A stretch of DNA of 54,301 bases, from IMG/VR virus record IMGVR_UViG_3300043775_001242, positions 1-54,301 of that record. One strand, given 5' to 3'. Shown one piece after another: positions 18,916 through 26,385 of this stretch (its first letter is position 1; each line of letters starts with the position of its first letter). The translations under genes and the position numbers were made by a program. The notes beneath the pieces were generated by a model. It ran no database searches. It was not told the origin of the DNA and saw only the letters and a list, made by a program, of their open reading frames with translations. Origin of the DNA: a virus.

Positions 18916-19591
18916 TGATGGCAACGGAGTCGATAACGACTTTAAAAAATGGCCAACGTTGTTACAGTTAATGACGTTAGATTCATTGCAGGTTAAAAAT
19001 AAATCTGTAATTGGTGCTAGTAACGAGTTGATATTAATGCAGGTTGCAGAATCGATCGAAGCTGAAAATATCGACTGTGCAATTATCCAATGGACTATAC
19101 CTACACGAATTGATTTAGTGGCTGATGAATTTTGGAAAGAACAAGCCAGCATCGATCCTGTGTATCATTTTAATATTGTACAATCTAATAATCAAGATTG
19201 GTGGGTTACTAGTTCTAGCAACAATCAATATATAAAAGAATATCATAATAGATACATTAAAGAATGGCAATCAATACAGCGTAGTCAATCATATATGTTA
19301 GCTGCCGCAGCATTGTTAAAAAATAAAAACATATCTTTTATTTTTACCTTAGCATACGAATTTAAGTTTAACGGTCCGATGGCCGGCGCTGTTGAAGATT
19401 TACCTTGGATAGAACAAGATTTAAGTAGCTTTAGGTTAATTAGCACATACAAAGACCTTGACCAAGGATTAGCACAACCGCATTCCGCTGTACAACTCGA
19501 ATGGTTAGATACCATAGTCAAACCTAACTGTGATTTCATTGACTATGATACTAAAAGGTATTATAATATACAAAAGCACCTGACAAAATAA
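18890..19591 (+). CDS. SGNH-hydrolase-like hypothetical protein
   Basis: A 233-aa protein of uncertain function. Its opening strand plus LLAISDGNGVDNDF and the following KSVIGASNELILMQ look like blocks I and II of SGNH/GDSL hydrolases, IDCAIIQWTIPTRID sits where block III would be, and QPHSAVQLEWLDTIV near the C-terminus where the His-containing block V would be. The classic GDS serine is not present, so an active esterase cannot be claimed. It starts inside the end of the preceding gene (26-base overlap) and ends 13 bases before gp46. It may act with the neighbouring sulfotransferase-like protein on a surface glycan. Confidence 0.5.
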   Translation: MKKTLLAISDGNGVDNDFKKWPTLLQLMTLDSLQVKNKSVIGASNELILMQVAESIEAENIDCAIIQWTIPTRIDLVADEFWKEQASIDPVYHFNIVQSNNQDWWVTSSSNNQYIKEYHNRYIKEWQSIQRSQSYMLAAAALLKNKNISFIFTLAYEFKFNGPMAGAVEDLPWIEQDLSSFRLISTYKDLDQGLAQPHSAVQLEWLDTIVKPNCDFIDYDTKRYYNIQKHLTK

Positions 19592-19604
19592 ATGACGAGA
19601 CTAC

Positions 19605-21377
19605 ATGACATTTAAAATAAAAAATCTTACAGTTAAAAACTTTATGAGCGTTGGTAATGCAACGCAAGCAGTAGACTTTGATCGCAATGACCTTACCTTA
19701 GTATTAGGTGTTAACGTTGACCTAGGTGGTGACGACAGTGGTGCACGTAACGGCACTGGTAAAACAACTATCATCAATGCCTTAAGCTACAGTCTGTTCG
19801 GACAAGCATTAACCAATATCAAACGTGATAACTTAATTAACAAAACTAACGGTAAGAACATGTTGGTTACTGTTGAGTTTGAGCATAACGGACAAGACTA
19901 TAAGATTGAACGTGGACGTAAGCCTAACATAATGAAGTTTTATGTAGGCGATGAAGAAAAAGAAATTACAGACGAAAGTCAAGGCGATAGTAGAGAAACA
20001 CAAGCTGAGATTGAACGCTTGTTAAGTATGTCGCATAATATGTTTAAGCACATTGTTGCGCTTAATACCTACACCGAACCATTCCTTAGTCTTAAAGCCA
20101 ACGATCAACGTGAAATAATCGAACAGTTACTTGGCATCACTGTATTAAGTGAAAAGGCAGAAAAACTTAAAGAGTTGGGTCGTACCACTAAGGATGCAAT
20201 ACAGCAAGAAGAGTTCAATATTAAAGCCATAAACGACGCAAATGGTCGTATTCAAGAGCAAATTGACAGCCTAAAACGTCGACAAACTATGTGGACTACC
20301 AAGCATGCAGATGACACAGTAAAACTACAAAATGCCCTTACAGAACTACGTAAAATTGACATTGAACAAGAGCTAGCGGCACATACTGCGCTTACTGCTT
20401 ACAACCAACAGCGTAAAGACTTAGACGATTTAACTAAGGCTATTTTACGTAGCGAAGCAGATATTGCCCGTGAACAAAAGACCATAGACAAAGTTACTAA
20501 AGAAATTGCTGATCTTGAAGCACATACTTGTTATGCCTGCGGACAACATTTTCACGATAGCAAACACGAAGAAGTGTTAGCGGCTAAACGTACATCACTC
20601 GAAACTGCTACAAATCAATATTTGTCAGATGAAACGCAGTTAGCTGCATTAACTGCGGCTAAAGTAGAGATTGGTCCGCTAGGTGTTCAGCCTCGAGTAT
20701 ATTACGATAAAGAAGCAGATGCATTTCATCACAAGGGTTCTATTACTAGTTTAGAAACACAGTTAGCCGCTAAGGCTACAGAAGTTGATCCATATGCTGA
20801 ACAAATTGAAGAAATGACGCAGACTGCCCTAGTAGAAACTGATTTTACTACTATGAATGATCTAGTTAAGTTAAAAGAACATCAGGATTTCTTGTTAAAA
20901 CTATTAACTAACAAAGATAGCTTTATCCGTAAACGTATCATTGATCAAAACTTGTCGCATTTGAATGCACGCCTAAGTCAATACTTGGATCGCATTGGAT
21001 TACCGCATACAGTAACGTTCTTAAATGATTTAAGTGTTGAGATTACAGAACTTGGACGTGAGTTAGACTTTGATAACTTGTCACGTGGTGAACGTAATCG
21101 CTTGATATTAAGTTTATCGTGGGCGTTCCGTGATGTTTGGGAAAGTTTATACAATCCGATTAACTTATTATTCATCGACGAGCTTATTGACAGCGGTATG
21201 GATAGTAGTGGAGTTGAAAGCTCATTGGGCATACTTAAAAAAATGTCGCGTGAGCACGAGAAAAGTATTTGGCTTGTTTCGCATAAAGATGAACTTGCGG
21301 GTCGAGTTAACAATATTATGACTGTAACCAAAGAAAATGGGTTTACATCATATAGTACAGACGTAGAAGTAATTTAA
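19605..21377 (+). CDS. gp46: gp46-like recombination nuclease subunit (SbcC/Rad50 family)
   Basis: A 590-aa SMC-like ATPase. The Walker A motif GARNGTGKTT lies at 46-55. Long helical arms follow, with a zinc-hook CYAC motif at 309-312. The C-terminal lobe has the ABC signature LSRGERNRLILSLSWAF and a Walker B segment INLLFIDELID. Length is close to T4 gp46 (560 aa). It pairs with gp47 in the Mre11/Rad50-type complex. A weak inverted repeat (21382-21401) follows the stop. Confidence 0.95.
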   Translation: MTFKIKNLTVKNFMSVGNATQAVDFDRNDLTLVLGVNVDLGGDDSGARNGTGKTTIINALSYSLFGQALTNIKRDNLINKTNGKNMLVTVEFEHNGQDYKIERGRKPNIMKFYVGDEEKEITDESQGDSRETQAEIERLLSMSHNMFKHIVALNTYTEPFLSLKANDQREIIEQLLGITVLSEKAEKLKELGRTTKDAIQQEEFNIKAINDANGRIQEQIDSLKRRQTMWTTKHADDTVKLQNALTELRKIDIEQELAAHTALTAYNQQRKDLDDLTKAILRSEADIAREQKTIDKVTKEIADLEAHTCYACGQHFHDSKHEEVLAAKRTSLETATNQYLSDETQLAALTAAKVEIGPLGVQPRVYYDKEADAFHHKGSITSLETQLAAKATEVDPYAEQIEEMTQTALVETDFTTMNDLVKLKEHQDFLLKLLTNKDSFIRKRIIDQNLSHLNARLSQYLDRIGLPHTVTFLNDLSVEITELGRELDFDNLSRGERNRLILSLSWAFRDVWESLYNPINLLFIDELIDSGMDSSGVESSLGILKKMSREHEKSIWLVSHKDELAGRVNNIMTVTKENGFTSYSTDVEVI

Positions 21378-21381
21378 TTTT

Positions 21382-21401
21382 ACCATCCATTATAGGGTGG
21401 T
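21382..21401 (+). terminator. Inverted repeat after gp46, possible weak terminator
   Basis: ACCATCC and GGGTGGT form a 7-bp stem (one G-T pair) with loop ATTATA. No T-run follows, so termination is uncertain. The next late-promoter-like box begins at the end of this repeat. Confidence 0.35.
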
Positions 21402-21415
21402 TAAATACACATAAC
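21401..21415 (+). promoter_or_regulatory. Late-promoter-like box upstream of the small basic protein
   Basis: TTAAATACACATAAC lies 17 bases before the ATG at 21433, followed by an AAGGAG ribosome-binding site. It matches the extended TAAATACA motif of other late units here. Confidence 0.58.
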
Positions 21416-21432
21416 AACAAGGAGAAGTAAAC

Positions 21433-21618
21433 ATGTCAATTCATGAAGATATTTTAGCAGCAGTAGAATTATACGTTTCAGAATCAGAAAAATTCGAAGT
21501 TAAAGGTGTTAAAGCTGCAGCGGCACGTGCTCGCGGTGCATTAGGTGACTTGGCTAAATTGGCCAAAGCTCGTCGTGCAGAAATCCAAGAGAAGAAAAAT
21601 GCAGCGGCTGCAAAATAA
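21433..21618 (+). CDS. Small histone-H1-like basic protein
   Basis: A 61-aa protein, all-helical by composition, ending in an Ala/Lys/Arg-rich tail (KARRAEIQEKKNAAAAK). The core EKFEVKGVKAAAARARGALG resembles small conserved proteins of T4-like aquatic phages and the lysine/alanine-rich bacterial histone H1-like (Hc1) proteins. DNA binding or compaction is an inference. It has a strong AAGGAG ribosome-binding site and its own late-type promoter, suggesting high late expression, which would fit a DNA-packaging or virion-internal protein. The stop is 7 bases before the GIY-YIG gene. Confidence 0.72.
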   Translation: MSIHEDILAAVELYVSESEKFEVKGVKAAAARARGALGDLAKLAKARRAEIQEKKNAAAAK

Positions 21619-21625
21619 ATAACGT

Positions 21626-22066
21626 ATGACATACGAATATCCTTGGACGTACAATGGTGTAATATTTGACTCTGAGGATATTGGTGAATACTACGGTTTC
21701 ATTTATAGAATAACCAATCTTACTAACGGCCACGATTATGTTGGCCGTAAGTATTTTAAAACTATCAAAAAAAGACCACCGCTAAAAGGTAAGAAGAACA
21801 AACGTCTAGAAACAATTGAAACTGATTGGAAAGACTATTGGGGTTCATCGAGTCGATTAGTAGCAGATATCCTAGCTTTAGGCAAGGAACAGTTTAAACG
21901 CGAAATTATACATTTGTGTAAGAGTCGCGGAGAAACTAACTATATGGAAGCGCATTATCAATTTATGGAAGAAGTACTGTTAAGAGAAGATAACTATAAT
22001 GGTATTATACAGCTTAAACTTGGTAAAGGCTCTGTAAAAGATTTAAAGATTAATAAAAACAGTTGA
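21626..22066 (+). CDS. GIY-YIG family endonuclease-like protein
   Basis: A 146-aa protein with a GIY-YIG-type nuclease opening: YGFIYRITNLTNGHDYVGRK at about 23-42, where YGF-IY stands for GIY and YVG for YIG, with Arg41 as the likely catalytic arginine. Downstream ETNYMEAHYQFMEEVLLRED supplies a candidate metal-binding Glu and is typical of phage Seg-like nucleases. No separate DNA-binding module is seen, so it may be a resident phage nuclease and not a mobile homing enzyme. A TAAATA at 21616 lies too close to its ATG to be its promoter. A sigma70-type promoter for the following RNA overlaps its stop codon. Confidence 0.78.
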   Translation: MTYEYPWTYNGVIFDSEDIGEYYGFIYRITNLTNGHDYVGRKYFKTIKKRPPLKGKKNKRLETIETDWKDYWGSSSRLVADILALGKEQFKREIIHLCKSRGETNYMEAHYQFMEEVLLREDNYNGIIQLKLGKGSVKDLKINKNS

Positions 22067-22091
22067 CCAACGACACTAAACGTATTACAAT
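22063..22091 (+). promoter_or_regulatory. Sigma70-type promoter of the candidate non-coding RNA
   Basis: TTGACC (22063-22068) and TACAAT (22086-22091) are separated by exactly 17 bases, one of the best host-type promoters in the window. The predicted start is near 22098. The -35 box overlaps the stop codon of the GIY-YIG gene. No gene follows for over 600 bases, so it most likely drives an RNA. Confidence 0.62.
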
Positions 22092-22097
22092 AAACAC

Positions 22098-22664
22098 ACA
22101 GCTCTCTAGACACCAAGTCACTCTCATAGAAACAAATTCCAACTCCGCAGTAAAGTAGTAAATGTAATAAAAGCCCTATTGCAGATTAAGTTCTGTATTC
22201 AGAGGAGATCGTGCTCGCGTAATGGCCGCACGTGGAACGTGTAGACTAGACTACACACTGAATGGCGACTGGTATTGTGCTATAAAAAGCGAATCAACAA
22301 TATAAAAATTAGGTGTAAAAACCGAATGATTTGGGCACTGTGAAAAAGATACAACCCATATGATGACATAGTTTGGCTAACTACGGATTATGCATCAACC
22401 GTCGTAAGAAGCAAGAGTAGGGAGTACAGGGCGACCGCTTCCGTGTAAATGAATATAATCTCTTTTAGTTAGTATGATGAAGCACTCGGATGAAGTCGCT
22501 CTGTTTTACTTTGCCTGTAATGGGTGAAGTATGACTATAATCTGGATGAAGCAGTTCTAAAGTCAAAAGCATTACAGTACATATCAAAGTAAATTAGATT
22601 AATTAGATTAGAAGAAAAAGCATTGAGCGATAGCGATAATGCAGATGTCGTTAGACATCTTTTA
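22098..22664 (+). ncRNA. Candidate large structured non-coding RNA (about 570 nt)
   Basis: The gap 22067-22749 has no convincing coding frame but is flanked by a 17-spaced promoter and an intrinsic terminator on the same strand. Two nested multi-stem arms can be drawn by eye. Arm 1: 22377-22383 with 22466-22472 (7 bp), enclosing 22386-22391 with 22455-22460 (6 bp) and 22408-22412 with 22437-22441 (5 bp). Arm 2: 22505-22513 with 22585-22593 (9 bp), enclosing 22515-22522 with 22570-22577 (8 bp) and 22532-22536 with 22561-22565 (5 bp). Local hairpins: 22210-22232, 22239-22256, 22273-22302 and 22620-22642. An AGTATGA...GGATGAAG block is duplicated. GOLLD or ROOL-type phage RNAs are possible relatives but membership was not tested. 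Confidence 0.58.
22643..22664 (+). terminator. Intrinsic terminator of the candidate RNA
   Basis: AGATGTC, loop GTTA, GACATCT forms a perfect 7-bp stem followed by TTTAAG, with the T-run starting inside the stem end. It is immediately preceded by another hairpin (22620-22642). It would end plus-strand transcription from the promoter at 22063. Confidence 0.55.
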
Positions 22665-22721
22665 AGTATATTAAAGTTTTTGCTGTTATAATGACTTTGA
22701 TAGGTGTATATTATAGTCAAT

Positions 22722-22745
22722 AAAAAAGCACAATAAATGTGCTTT
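22722..22745 (-). terminator. Intrinsic terminator of the gp26-like operon
   Basis: On the minus strand AAAGCACA, loop TTTAT, TGTGCTTT is a perfect 8-bp stem ending in a run of T. It lies 5 bases past the stop of the 72-codon ORF and separates that operon from the convergent RNA unit. Confidence 0.65.
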
Positions 22746-22749
22746 AGTA

Positions 22750-22968
22750 TTAAAAAAACGGAAGTCCGCTTTTTTGTGTAGTTTCCATATTATCTTTAAT
22801 AATCTTGTTAATAATCTCTCTATCAGTAATACCTAACATCATTGCATCATCGTACGATAATGCGCCTCTCATATACCAACATAATCTTAATGCTTCATCC
22901 TTAAAGGCTTTTGCTCCCTTTTCCATACTATCTAACTCTGATTCAATTTCCTCGTTAGATAGAGACAA
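22750..22968 (-). CDS. Small tail-assembly-type ORF downstream of the gp26-like gene, possibly made by -1 frameshift
   Basis: A 72-codon ORF whose independent start would be TTG (22968-22966), preceded by a weak AAGG; an internal ATG lies at codon 15. The product ends DNMETTQKSGLPFF and contains ALRLCWYMRGALSYDDAMML. It lies 5 bases after the gp26-like gene in the -1 frame, and that gene's last codons contain the slippery heptamer T TTT TTC. A -1 slip would read through CGC TTA AGG CTT into this ORF with no stop, giving a fusion of about 356 aa. This mirrors the G/GT tail-assembly chaperones beside tape measure genes in many long-tailed phages. Whether it is made alone, as a fusion, or both is unknown. 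Confidence 0.65.
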   Translation of the reverse strand: MSLSNEEIESELDSMEKGAKAFKDEALRLCWYMRGALSYDDAMMLGITDREIINKIIKDNMETTQKSGLPFF

Positions 22969-22973
22969 AAGCC

Positions 22974-23819
22974 TTAAGCGAAAAAACTTGTTTGGTTGAA
23001 CTCCACTTTAACTTTGTATTTCTCGTGGCATTCATCACATACTAATTCCACTGGTTCCATTGCGTTAGCAACTACTGTAGATTCAATTAGTTCTTTAACC
23101 GCTTCGTAAGTTTTTCTATCAGTATTATTAAGAAAGTCTTGTATTAACATTGATTCTTCAACAACAGTGCCTGTTTCAGTAGTAATAGATTGAATACATG
23201 AAACTAATGTATTGATGTTTAAATCAGTTAATTTGTCAAACGATTCTTGAAATCTTGCTTTTTTGTCTTCGTCGCTTAACTCGCTATTAGAAATAACATT
23301 CATTAGTTTTTGCTGTTCAAACGATATTAAGCCTATCCTATTTAAATCGTTATATGTTTGCGGTTTAAGTTTGAATAGTAGATCGTTTAACACATTTGAT
23401 TCGTTATATTGTTTTAACGGGGCTATATTGTCTAACACTCCGCGTAAATCGATAGTATGTTCGTTATCTGCGCCGCAGTGAGTACAATTACTAGACATAT
23501 CCATCCCTGGCCCGTAACTGGCTAATCTAATAGCAATTAAAATGGAATCTAAATCAACTAATGGTATATGCCATGGATCTTTAATAGATGGGCAACAGCT
23601 AGCAATCATATCACGCATACCTGCACCGTTCATTAGTGCATCTGGCGTTTTCAATAAAATTTCATCTTTAATAGTCATTGGGTAAACTGGGATTTCTCCA
23701 GTCACTGATATATCTAAAGTTCCTTGAGGATAAAATTTCCCCGCACTAGGCAATTTTAGATAAATTGCCGGCTGCCTGAAATGGTTGGCTAACGGGTTGT
23801 TTGCGATTGAATTACTCAT
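22974..23819 (-). CDS. gp26: gp26-like baseplate hub / tail assembly protein
   Basis: A 281-aa protein resembling the gp26 family of T4-like phages. The opening LKLPSAGKFYPQGTLDISVT and the IPVYPMTIKDEILLKTPDAL segment are typical, and a Cys pair (CTHC, about 112-115) with a second near the C-terminus (CDEC) may bind zinc. T4 gp26 (208 aa) is described as a baseplate hub subunit. The gene is divergent from the tape measure. Its C-terminus overlaps the T TTT TTC slippery sequence. The ATG at 23819-23817 has a late-type TAAATA box about 40 bases upstream. Confidence 0.78.
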   Translation of the reverse strand: MSNSIANNPLANHFRQPAIYLKLPSAGKFYPQGTLDISVTGEIPVYPMTIKDEILLKTPDALMNGAGMRDMIASCCPSIKDPWHIPLVDLDSILIAIRLASYGPGMDMSSNCTHCGADNEHTIDLRGVLDNIAPLKQYNESNVLNDLLFKLKPQTYNDLNRIGLISFEQQKLMNVISNSELSDEDKKARFQESFDKLTDLNINTLVSCIQSITTETGTVVEESMLIQDFLNNTDRKTYEAVKELIESTVVANAMEPVELVCDECHEKYKVKVEFNQTSFFA

Positions 23820-23834
23820 ACGATTTTAAACTCC

Positions 23835-23848
23835 ATAAATATACTATG
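23835..23848 (+). promoter_or_regulatory. Late-promoter-like box for the tape measure gene
   Basis: ATAAATATACTATG lies about 26 bases before the ATG at 23874. It is interleaved with an opposing box at 23854-23866, so the two late transcripts would overlap at their 5' ends. Confidence 0.5.
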
Positions 23849-23853
23849 TATTA

Positions 23854-23866
23854 CTCTATATTTATT
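23854..23866 (-). promoter_or_regulatory. Late-promoter-like box for the gp26-like gene
   Basis: The minus strand reads AATAAATATAGAG, about 35 bases before the ATG at 23819. It faces the plus-strand box at 23835-23848. Confidence 0.5.
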
Positions 23867-23873
23867 TGGAACA

Positions 23874-26351
23874 ATGGCCATGGCAATTAAAATCGACATA
23901 CCCGGAATTGGAGAAGTTAGCATAGAAGGAGCTGCTCAAGAAGATACGATGCAGGCAATTCTTGCGGCAGTTAACAAGACTGACAAGACCAAAGCATCTG
24001 AAGAAAAGAAAAATAAAAAAGCCAATGAAGATCTTGCCAAATCATCAGCCAAAGTAAAAACTGGATTAGAAGAGCTCGAAGATGAACTTAGCGGAACTGA
24101 AAAAAATGCTAAAAAATTATCTAATAGCATGGAAGAAACAGGAGATAATATATCAAATGCAAGCAAGCAAACTGTAAAAAATCTAGGTAGCTTTGCGGCA
24201 TCGCTGGCATTAACTGCCACTAGTGTTGCTGTGGGCTTTGCTAAAAACTTTAACGACAATGCCGCAAACCCAATTGCTGTTGGTGCCGCATTAATAAACA
24301 CTAGTATTGATCTATTAGGTGCTGGCTTAAAAATTGGAGTTGAAGCAGTATCTGCGTTTGGTGGAGCATTACTTGGCGCAGTTCCTTTAATAGGCGGCGG
24401 CCTGCAACGCGGTGTTGATGGAATAGCATCAGTATCAAAACAAGTTATTGACTTTAGTACAACTGTGCTTAAAGCCGGTAATGAAATGATGGCTGCTGAA
24501 TTCCAGATGACCACTAAAGTTATGGCGGATATGGCCAAAGCCGGTGCCGGCTTTGCAGGCGGCATGTCTGAAATGCGACAAATTGCAAATGAAAGCGGTA
24601 TTGGTATTGAACAATTTGGTAAAGTTATTGCTAATAGCCGAGATTCTATTACAGGAATGGGATTAAGTGCTACTGAAGCAACACATAGATTAAGCAAGGG
24701 AATGGGTGCGCTAACTACCACCTTTGGCAAAAGCGGAAACAATTTGCGCAATGAAATGCTAGCATTGGGATTTAGTTACGAGCAACAGGGTGAAATGATG
24801 GCCCAATATGCTGCAAATGAACGTGCATCGGGTCGATTAAAACGTATGACGGATACCGAGTTAGCTCAGGGTACTGCTCAATATGCTAAAGATTTAAAAG
24901 TACTTGCAGATATTACCGGTAAAGATGCTAAAAAAGCAATGGACGATGCACGTTCGGCATCACTTGAAGCTGATATTATGGCTCAATTAAGCGATAAAGA
25001 AGCAGAAAAATTTCAAAAATCGTATGCTGCAATGCCGGATACGCTGAAAAAAGGATTCTTAGAATTTGTAGCAAGTGGTGGACAGGTTATTGCTGATTCG
25101 TCAACTAATATAGCAATGGTTCAAAATAGTAAAATTAAAGATATTTTTACTACTGGTTTTAGCGGAATAAAAGATGCAAGTAAAACTGCTCAGCAAGTAC
25201 AAGATGAAACCTTAGTAGCTGCAAGATTAGCAGGTGAAGAACAAAAAAGAGTATCAAAAAATAATCCGGAAATGGCCTATGCTGGGCGTGTATTGGGTAC
25301 GTATACTGATACAATTGCTAAACAAAATGAACTTATTAAACTAGGCATGATGTCTCCCGACGAAGTTAAGAAAAGTCGAGATGCAAATGAAAAAATGGCA
25401 GAAACCCAGGATCCGGTTACTCGAGGATTTGCAACCGCAACTGAAGCAGTTGTTAATTTTCAAAAGGAAATGGCTAACTTAGCTACAACGTTAATGCCGA
25501 TGTATGCAACCGCAATCGGAGATGCTACAGAAAAAACTGCAAAAATAGTAACAGCTGCAATGCAACTTGCATCTGGCAAAATATCTATGAAGCAATTTGG
25601 CGATATGATGGGTATGCCCGGTGGTGATGGTAATACTGAAAATAATAAAATGTCACAAAAATTAAAAGCGGATCGTGAAAAGAAAGAAGATGCGCTAGCA
25701 GAATCACAAGCTAAATTGTCAGACGGACATGGTATAATGAGCAAACTTGCCGGAACAGACTTTTCTCAGTCTGATTTGCAAAAAGGCCCGGAAGTTGCTG
25801 CTGAAATTAAAGAACGTAAGGCCGCGTTAAAAGAAGCACGAGAAGCAGAAGCTAAATTATTATTAGCTAAACGAACGTATGCAGCTGGATTGGCAGAAGC
25901 AATGGACTCGTTGGCCGAACATGCAACAGCAGAAGATAAAGCTGCAGCAACATTAAAATATAATCAAAAATTTATTGACGATTCTGCTAAAGGTAACATG
26001 GTTACTAGTGCAGATATTTTAGGTGGAAGAACAAAGACAAATGCAAAAGGGATGTCTGATTATTTTGTATTGCCTACGTCGAGACCGGCAACAGGAGTTC
26101 CAACTACAGTTATGGGCCCGGGTAAAGCAAAAGGTGGGATATCAGTTGGACCTACGTCAGGGTATCATGAATTATTACACGGAACAGAAGCAGTTGTGCC
26201 ACTGCCGGATAACAAATCGATACCAGTTAAACTAGATAGCAGTGCGTTAACTGCTACATTAAATGAGCACACTGGATTATTAAGTAGCATACTTGTAGCA
26301 ATGAATAAAGGTAATAGCCTGTCGTCAGGAATTTTACAGAACGGCTATTAA
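23874..26351 (+). CDS. Tape measure protein (tail length determinant, gp29 analogue)
   Basis: An 825-aa protein with tape measure architecture. Residues 30-100 are charged and helical (KKANEDLAKSSAKVKTGLEE). Hydrophobic Ala/Gly-rich helices span about 100-190 (SFAASLALTATSVAVGF, LLGAVPLIGGGL), as expected for a protein that enters the membrane during DNA ejection. The rest is long helices. The C-terminus carries GGISVGPTSGYHELLHGTEA followed by VVPLP, a motif common at the end of phage tape measures. Two ATGs, 23874 and 23880, are in frame; the first has TTGGA upstream and is chosen, with low certainty between them. It sits between the gp26-like gene and the portal gene. Confidence 0.85.
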   Translation: MAMAIKIDIPGIGEVSIEGAAQEDTMQAILAAVNKTDKTKASEEKKNKKANEDLAKSSAKVKTGLEELEDELSGTEKNAKKLSNSMEETGDNISNASKQTVKNLGSFAASLALTATSVAVGFAKNFNDNAANPIAVGAALINTSIDLLGAGLKIGVEAVSAFGGALLGAVPLIGGGLQRGVDGIASVSKQVIDFSTTVLKAGNEMMAAEFQMTTKVMADMAKAGAGFAGGMSEMRQIANESGIGIEQFGKVIANSRDSITGMGLSATEATHRLSKGMGALTTTFGKSGNNLRNEMLALGFSYEQQGEMMAQYAANERASGRLKRMTDTELAQGTAQYAKDLKVLADITGKDAKKAMDDARSASLEADIMAQLSDKEAEKFQKSYAAMPDTLKKGFLEFVASGGQVIADSSTNIAMVQNSKIKDIFTTGFSGIKDASKTAQQVQDETLVAARLAGEEQKRVSKNNPEMAYAGRVLGTYTDTIAKQNELIKLGMMSPDEVKKSRDANEKMAETQDPVTRGFATATEAVVNFQKEMANLATTLMPMYATAIGDATEKTAKIVTAAMQLASGKISMKQFGDMMGMPGGDGNTENNKMSQKLKADREKKEDALAESQAKLSDGHGIMSKLAGTDFSQSDLQKGPEVAAEIKERKAALKEAREAEAKLLLAKRTYAAGLAEAMDSLAEHATAEDKAAATLKYNQKFIDDSAKGNMVTSADILGGRTKTNAKGMSDYFVLPTSRPATGVPTTVMGPGKAKGGISVGPTSGYHELLHGTEAVVPLPDNKSIPVKLDSSALTATLNEHTGLLSSILVAMNKGNSLSSGILQNGY

Positions 26352-26353
26352 GC

Positions 26354-26368
26354 TATAAATACACTATC
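26354..26368 (+). promoter_or_regulatory. Late promoter TATAAATACACTATC upstream of the portal gene
   Basis: This copy contains the exact T4 late consensus TATAAATA, followed by CACTATC, ending 17 bases before the gp20 ATG. It is the strongest single match in the window. Confidence 0.68.
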
Positions 26369-26385
26369 GTAAAGAGAATATAACT

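Noticed and set aside
22535-22720. Minus-strand 61-codon ORF inside the gene-free region
   Set aside because: No ribosome-binding site, unremarkable Asn/Ser/Leu composition, and it crosses the RNA stems and the gp26-operon terminator.
22273-22735. Nine-base complement between 22273-22281 and 22727-22735
   Set aside because: A single 9-mer match is about what chance gives over this distance, and the second copy is the stem of the minus-strand terminator.
22752-22775. A7-CGG-AAGT-CCG-C-T6 palindrome as a second terminator
   Set aside because: It is within the last codons of the 72-codon ORF (SGLPFF), its GC stem is only 3 bp, and a better 8-bp terminator follows.
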